A stretch of 9,711 bases of DNA from an uncultured Myxococcales bacterium. GTDB lineage: Bacteria; Myxococcota_A; Polyangia; Polyangiales; Polyangiaceae. Below are positions 6,311 to 9,711 of the stretch, piece after piece; the first letter of the stretch is position 1, and each line of letters starts with the position of its first letter. The translations under genes and the position numbers were made by a program. The notes under the pieces were generated by a model. The model had not been told where the DNA came from. It saw nothing but the letters and a program-made list of their open reading frames with translations, and did not search any database. The stretch spans positions 1 to 9,711 of the forward strand of contig CALKVG010000594.1 of the NCBI GenBank assembly GCA_937998045.1, given 5' to 3'.

Positions 6311-7453
6311 TCATGGGTGGGGAGATCCAGGGGAGCGGCCACGCTCCCCTCGACCATGACCGTTTGCGTCCTGGCGTCCGAGCTCCAGAAGGAGATCGGC
6401 GATGCGGTTGGCGTTCTTGTCCATGTCGAAGTGCTCTTCGCCCACGCGCCGCGAGGCGCACCCCATCTGCGCACGAAGCTCCGGCGATTTCGCGAGTCGA
6501 TCGAGGCGTTCGCGCAGGGCCTCGGCGTCGTCCGCCTCGATGACGAAGCCGCTCTCGCCTTCCCGCACGGCCTCGGCGTGGGCGCCGACACGCGTCGTGA
6601 TGATAGGCAGGCTGGAGGCCATCGCTTCGCCGAGCACCACGGCCAGACAATCCCCGCGCGTGGGGAGGACGAAGAGGTCGGCGTCCGCGTAGAGGCGCAG
6701 GAGCTCCGCCGAATGCGGCTTCACGCCACGGTACACGTGCACGCCGTCGCCCGCGGGCACATCGGCCCCCGTCACGAGGTGAAGCTCGCACGTCCCGCGG
6801 AGGTGCCGGCGGAAGACGTCGAGGAGGAGGTCGCCCCCCTTGCGTACGAAGTCGCCGCCCACGAAGAGGACGCGCATCGGCCCGTCGCGACGCGACCCGC
6901 GGGTGCCGGGATCGGGGAAGTTGGCGAGCGTTGTGCCCGGCCGGATCACCGTGATGGCGTCTGACGCCACCGAGTAGTCGCGGACGAGCGAGCGCTTCGT
7001 CCACTCCGACCACGCGGTGATCTTGCGCGCGCTGCGCATGACCGCCCTGTGCACGAGGAGCTTCGCCCGCTCGAGCGGTCCCGATTGCACCTTGTGCCCG
7101 TACCACTTCGCGAGCTCGTCGTAGTTGAGCGGCGTGGCGTCGAGCGACAGGAGCGTCGGAATCCTGCGGATGTAGTCGGCTGCGAGGAGGCCGATCATCG
7201 ACGTGTGCACGAAGAGCGCGTCGAGCGGGCGCCGGCGGTGCTCGCGCGCGATGCTCGTGCGGGCGCGAACGTTGCCGCGCAACATGTAGCTCTTGCCGAC
7301 GACCGGCACGCGGCCGAATCCGTCCTCCGAGAACGAAACCTCGAGCCAGGCGCAGTCCATGTCCGTACGGCTGACCAGGGCGCGACGCAGGCTCATGCCG
7401 TAAGCCACGTGACCAAGCCCTTGCTCGAGGACGAATCCAACGCGGGGCTTCAT
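6311..7453 (-). CDS. GT4-like glycosyltransferase (GT-B fold)
   Basis: This 380-residue predicted cytoplasmic or membrane-associated enzyme moves a sugar from a nucleotide donor to an acceptor, probably the lipid-linked repeat unit. The N-terminal half starts MKPRVGFVLEQGLGHVAYGM. The C-terminal Rossmann half has VLFVGGDFVRKGG (195-207), the donor-phosphate-binding region of GT4 enzymes, and LPTRGDCLAVVLGEAMASSLP (263-283). In the E-x7-E element the first position is Asp (D268) and the second E276. The last 20 residues are a Gly/Arg/Ser-rich tail. The ATG at 7453 gives a natural N-terminus; upstream in-frame sequence to 7744 is basic and domain-free. There is no clear Shine-Dalgarno sequence, so the start is less certain than the family. 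It heads a two-gene minus-strand operon with the epimerase. Donor and linkage are unknown. Confidence 0.88.
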   Translation of the reverse strand: MKPRVGFVLEQGLGHVAYGMSLRRALVSRTDMDCAWLEVSFSEDGFGRVPVVGKSYMLRGNVRARTSIAREHRRRPLDALFVHTSMIGLLAADYIRRIPTLLSLDATPLNYDELAKWYGHKVQSGPLERAKLLVHRAVMRSARKITAWSEWTKRSLVRDYSVASDAITVIRPGTTLANFPDPGTRGSRRDGPMRVLFVGGDFVRKGGDLLLDVFRRHLRGTCELHLVTGADVPAGDGVHVYRGVKPHSAELLRLYADADLFVLPTRGDCLAVVLGEAMASSLPIITTRVGAHAEAVREGESGFVIEADDAEALRERLDRLAKSPELRAQMGCASRRVGEEHFDMDKNANRIADLLLELGRQDANGHGRGERGRSPGSPHP

Positions 7454-7632
7454 GTGTGGGCCGGGGAGTTTACGGCGCTCGATTGGCAGACGCAAAGGGG
7501 CACCCGGCGCATCGCGGGCGGCGGCGGCGCGCCGTGCGCATGCGAGTACCCCTGGTTTCTCCTGGAGGTGTTTCGGGGAGGTTGCGGCGACCGGTTCGAT
7601 GCGCGCCTCGCGGGGGCAACTTGCCCTCGGGT

Positions 7633-7668
7633 TTGAGGACCATTTGAGGGCGGCACGCGGCCTTGAGG
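7633..7668 (+). repeat. Three direct copies of TTGAGG upstream of the plus-strand glycosyltransferase
   Basis: TTGAGG occurs at 7633-7638, 7644-7649 and 7663-7668, with start-to-start spacings of 11 and 19 bases. The third copy coincides with the predicted -35 element. The first spacing is close to one helical turn, so they could be regulator-binding half-sites, but a six-base motif may recur by chance. Confidence 0.4.
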
Positions 7669-7691
7669 GTGCGGGCGATATCTGCCATATT
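7663..7691 (+). promoter_or_regulatory. Predicted sigma-70-type promoter of the glycosyltransferase/export gene set
   Basis: TTGAGG (four of six consensus bases), a 17-base spacer and CATATT (four of six) end 36 bases before the GTG at 7728. It would drive the glycosyltransferase and probably the export lipoprotein. Support is positional and by consensus only. Confidence 0.4.
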
Positions 7692-7727
7692 GCGCCGCGA
7701 GCAAGCGAGAGAGAGGACCGGCGCGGA

Positions 7728-8843
7728 GTGGCGAAGCGACGCATGGCCCTGGCCGTTCAAGGCCGCGTCAACCGGGCTGCTCACCGCGACCCCAGCGGGG
7801 TCGACGCGCCTCGCGGGTACCTCTTCGACGACCTCTTCGCGAAGCGGTACGACGAGTCGATCTTCGACGGGCGTACGCTGCGGCCGTGGGAACGCGCGGT
7901 TCCCGGGTGGGCCCGCCTGGCTCGGGAGGTCGAGCGGCGCTCCGAGGAGTACGACGTCGTCGTCTCGTGGAGCGAGCGGGTCACGCTGTCGCTCCTGGCA
8001 CTGCAGAGCCTCGCGCCTCGCGCCGAGCCTCGACCGCACGTGGCGATGCTCTACTGGTTCTCGCGACCGGCCGTGCAGGTGCCGATGCGTTTGTTCGGTC
8101 AGAGCGTCCACGCCATCGTGACTTGGAGCTCGGTCCAGCGCCAATACGCGATCGATCACCTCGGAATTCCTGCCGAGAAGCTGTACCTGATTCGCCATTT
8201 CGTCGACCAGCTGTTTTGGAGTCCGCGCGAGCGCGAGGTCGACATGATCTGCAGCGCGGGGGCGGAGATGCGCGACTACCCCACGCTGCTCGAGGCGCTG
8301 CGCGGCACCGGCCTGAGATGCCACGTCGCGGCCGATCACGTCCGCGTCGACCGCGCCGGCTTCGCGCGGCGGACGCCGATCGAGAAGTTCGCGCCGCTGG
8401 TGGGCAAGAGCACGAACGTGACGATCGGGCGCAAGCCCCTGGCAGAGCTGCGGGAGCTCTACGCCCGATCCCGGTTCGTCGTAGTTCCGCTACACGCTTC
8501 GGACACCGACAACGGGGTCACGGTCATCCTCGAGGCGATGGCCATGGGAAAGCCCGTCATCTGTTCGCGGACGCGCGGGCAGGTGGACGTCATCGAGGAC
8601 GGCGTGACGGGTCTTCTCGTCCCCGTGGGTAACCCCTACGCGCTGCGCGAAGCCATGCTCGAGCTCTGGAAGAACCCCCAGCGGGCGCGCGAAATGGGAC
8701 AGGCCGGTCGCCGGTTCATCGAGAAGCACCACACGCTCGAGAAGTTCTGCGCCGACGTGAAGGGCGCGGTCGACGCCTCGCTCGCCGGAAACGCCGCGTC
8801 CCGCGACGGCTCGTTTGTCACGCCCCCGCTGGAGCTCTCGTAG
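7728..8843 (+). CDS. GT4-like glycosyltransferase (GT-B fold), second copy
   Basis: This 371-residue protein has a clear GT4-type C-terminal half: VVVPLHASDTDNGVTVILEA (251-270), AMGKPVICSRTRGQVDVIEDG (272-292), GLLVPVGNP (295-303) and a helix with LELWKNP (311-317). As in the minus-strand neighbour, the first acid of E-x7-E is Asp (D261) and the second is E269. The N-terminal half is short: it begins near YLFDDLFAKRYDESIFDG and lacks an obvious first Rossmann strand, so the acceptor domain may be reduced or the start misjudged. GTG 7728 has GAGAGG 11 bases upstream; ATG 7743 is the alternative. The frame is open upstream to 7452, but those residues do not look like a domain. It probably adds one sugar of the repeat unit. 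The export lipoprotein follows 78 bases downstream. Donor unknown. Confidence 0.85.
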   Translation: MAKRRMALAVQGRVNRAAHRDPSGVDAPRGYLFDDLFAKRYDESIFDGRTLRPWERAVPGWARLAREVERRSEEYDVVVSWSERVTLSLLALQSLAPRAEPRPHVAMLYWFSRPAVQVPMRLFGQSVHAIVTWSSVQRQYAIDHLGIPAEKLYLIRHFVDQLFWSPREREVDMICSAGAEMRDYPTLLEALRGTGLRCHVAADHVRVDRAGFARRTPIEKFAPLVGKSTNVTIGRKPLAELRELYARSRFVVVPLHASDTDNGVTVILEAMAMGKPVICSRTRGQVDVIEDGVTGLLVPVGNPYALREAMLELWKNPQRAREMGQAGRRFIEKHHTLEKFCADVKGAVDASLAGNAASRDGSFVTPPLELS

Positions 8844-8850
8844 CTCTCGT
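8833..8850 (+). repeat. Perfect 9-base tandem duplication across the glycosyltransferase stop codon
   Basis: AGCTCTCGT is present twice in tandem (8833-8841 and 8842-8850). The TAG stop at 8841-8843 straddles the junction, so the duplication probably created a second in-frame copy of the C-terminal LS-stop. Likely replication slippage with no functional effect. Confidence 0.7.
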
Positions 8851-8921
8851 AAAGGGCGGCATCGTCCGTTTGTGGCCCTTGCGCCGAGGCAGACTGCCGA
8901 CTACTACGGCATGCGGCCCCC

Positions 8922-9545
8922 ATGCGTTGGTTTCTTCAGACTGCAGGCGCAGCGGTTTCGTGTTTGTTGCTTACGAGTGCGCTGGCGGGCTGCGCAGGAC
9001 CGGGGGAGTACGTGTGGTTTCACCAACTCCCGCCCGAGACGAGCCGCACCATCAATGAGTACGTCATCGGCATCGGCGACACGGTGAGCATCAAGGTGCT
9101 TGCGGCGGGCACTCCCCGCGAGGAGATGACCACCAAGCAGCGTGTGCGCGGGGACGGCAGGATCAGTCTGCTCTTGATTGGCGACGTCGAGGCAAAAGGC
9201 AAGCGACCCAGCGCGCTGAAGGCGGAGCTCGAGGGCAGGCTCAAGGATTATATGGTCTCGCCGAGCGTCGTCGTGAACATCGACGACGTGCAGCCGATGA
9301 CCGTGCTCCTCCTGGGCGAGATCATGCGTCCGGGGGCCTATCCGCTGGACCAGGATCCGCGCCTCACCCACGCGCTCGCCCTGGGTGGCGGTCTCACCGA
9401 CTACGCGTCGCGGAGCAGCATCTTCGTGGTGCGCGGCGAGCCGAAGCCGATGCGCATCCGGTTTACGTATCAGTCCATTTATCGGAATATCGACGGCGCC
9501 GGCGATTTCGTCTTGCGTCGTGGTGACGTAGTGGAAGTCGAGTAG
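8922..9545 (+). CDS. Short polysaccharide export (OPX/Wza-type) lipoprotein
   Basis: This 207-residue protein has a lipoprotein signal peptide ending in lipobox LAGC, so C24 should be acylated and the mature protein anchored in the outer membrane facing the periplasm. Residues 45-120 match a polysaccharide biosynthesis/export domain (YVIGIGDTVSIKVL, RVRGDGRISLLLIGDVEAKG, LKDYMVSPSVVVNIDD). Residues about 124-175 match a single SLBB-type beta-grasp repeat (VLLLGEIMRPGAYPL, LALGGGLTDYAS). It ends in GDFVLRRGDVVEVE. It is much shorter than Wza (about 380 residues) and lacks the C-terminal helix that forms Wza's outer-membrane pore, so it fits the short OPX class that needs a separate outer-membrane barrel. 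ATG 8922 is the only sensible start; no clear ribosome binding site precedes it. An 11-base palindrome GGCAGACTGCC (8888-8898) lies upstream. Confidence 0.93.
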   Translation: MRWFLQTAGAAVSCLLLTSALAGCAGPGEYVWFHQLPPETSRTINEYVIGIGDTVSIKVLAAGTPREEMTTKQRVRGDGRISLLLIGDVEAKGKRPSALKAELEGRLKDYMVSPSVVVNIDDVQPMTVLLLGEIMRPGAYPLDQDPRLTHALALGGGLTDYASRSSIFVVRGEPKPMRIRFTYQSIYRNIDGAGDFVLRRGDVVEVE

Positions 9546-9561
9546 CGCGGCTGCTCGCGAC

Positions 9562-9711
9562 ATGCCCATCACCGCCATCCTGGCAGCCCAGTACGCCGGC
9601 ACGTTCGAGGCGCTTGACACGACGACGGGGGACGTCCGGGCGAACCAGCAATCGACCACGGCGGCAGCGGGCGCGGCGCAGGCTGTGCAAACCCTCCCCA
9701 ACCTCGCATAC
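9562..9711 (+). CDS. 5' end of a probable further gene, cut by the window end
   Basis: From ATG 9562, 16 bases after the export gene stop, the frame stays open for 50 codons to the window edge. 43 of the 50 codons end in G or C, as in the real genes here. The upstream in-frame stop at 9529 leaves no earlier start. The protein begins MPITAILAAQYAGTFEALDT and continues rich in Ala, Thr and Gln, with no recognisable domain. It is probably co-transcribed with the export gene. No strong ribosome binding site is visible, and no function can be assigned from 50 residues. Confidence 0.45.
   Translation, partial: MPITAILAAQYAGTFEALDTTTGDVRANQQSTTAAAGAAQAVQTLPNLAY

Larger units (their letters stand above)
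7454..7727. other. Divergent intergenic region between the two glycosyltransferase genes
   Basis: The 274 bases carry no convincing gene. The plus-strand promoter (7663-7691) and three TTGAGG copies sit in the right third. A weak minus-strand promoter-like pair (TTGCGT, 17 bases, TAAACT; 7495-7467) lies just before the minus-strand gene. Confidence 0.6.

Noticed and set aside
7467..7495. Minus-strand TTGCGT-17-TAAACT as promoter of the minus-strand glycosyltransferase
   Set aside because: Only three and four of six consensus bases match, and it would leave a leader of under ten bases; it is too weak to annotate as a feature.
7651..7667. Sigma-54-like GGCACG...TTGAG sequence before the plus-strand glycosyltransferase
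   Set aside because: The spacing from GG to the -12 dinucleotide is 11 instead of 10 bases and the dinucleotide is GA, not GC.
8852..8880. Possible terminator after the plus-strand glycosyltransferase (AAGGGC / GCCCTT)
   Set aside because: The stem has only six base pairs around a 17-base loop, with no T-tract after it.
37..9711. CRISPR arrays, tRNA/rRNA genes, insertion sequences or transposases
   Set aside because: I saw no regularly spaced repeats, no RNA gene signatures and no transposase motifs. The Tn5 mosaic end at 18-36 is from library preparation, not a resident transposon.

Overview
The window is a high-GC piece of a bacterial surface- or exopolysaccharide biosynthesis locus. It starts at a contig end: bases 1-36 are Illumina Nextera adapter, not genome. 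The short OPX-type export lipoprotein, the domain fusions and the base composition suggest a myxobacterium-like member of Myxococcota. That assignment is an inference from protein style; there is no rRNA or other marker to fix it.

Layout, left to right. A Wzx-type flippase (108-1655, minus) overlaps by ATGA the start of a gene cut off by the adapter (37-111, minus). A 455-base divergent intergenic region follows, with a good minus-strand promoter for the flippase and a large imperfect hairpin. Two plus-strand genes overlap by ATGA: an LbH-FkbH fusion (2111-4504) and an LbH acyltransferase fused to an acyl carrier protein (4501-5346). They converge, with a 9-base gap, on a minus-strand pair: an NAD-dependent sugar epimerase/dehydratase (5356-6264) preceded by a GT4-like glycosyltransferase (6311-7453). 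A second divergent region (7454-7727) separates that pair from a plus-strand glycosyltransferase (7728-8843), a short polysaccharide export lipoprotein (8922-9545) and the first 50 codons of another probable gene (9562 to the window end).

How they could work together: the epimerase/dehydratase supplies a nucleotide sugar, the two glycosyltransferases extend a lipid-linked repeat unit, Wzx flips it, and the OPX lipoprotein helps export the polymer. No Wzy polymerase, Wzc-type co-polymerase or initiating sugar-phosphate transferase is in the window. The most interesting part is the FkbH/ACP pair. FkbH enzymes are known to load a three-carbon glyceryl unit from 1,3-bisphosphoglycerate onto an ACP. 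Here such an enzyme is translationally coupled to a protein carrying both an ACP and a sugar-type acyltransferase domain. This suggests a compact two-protein system that makes glyceryl-ACP (or a related acyl-ACP) and transfers the acyl group to the polysaccharide precursor. The LbH domains of the two proteins look like paralogues, and only the ACP-linked one keeps the expected catalytic histidine.
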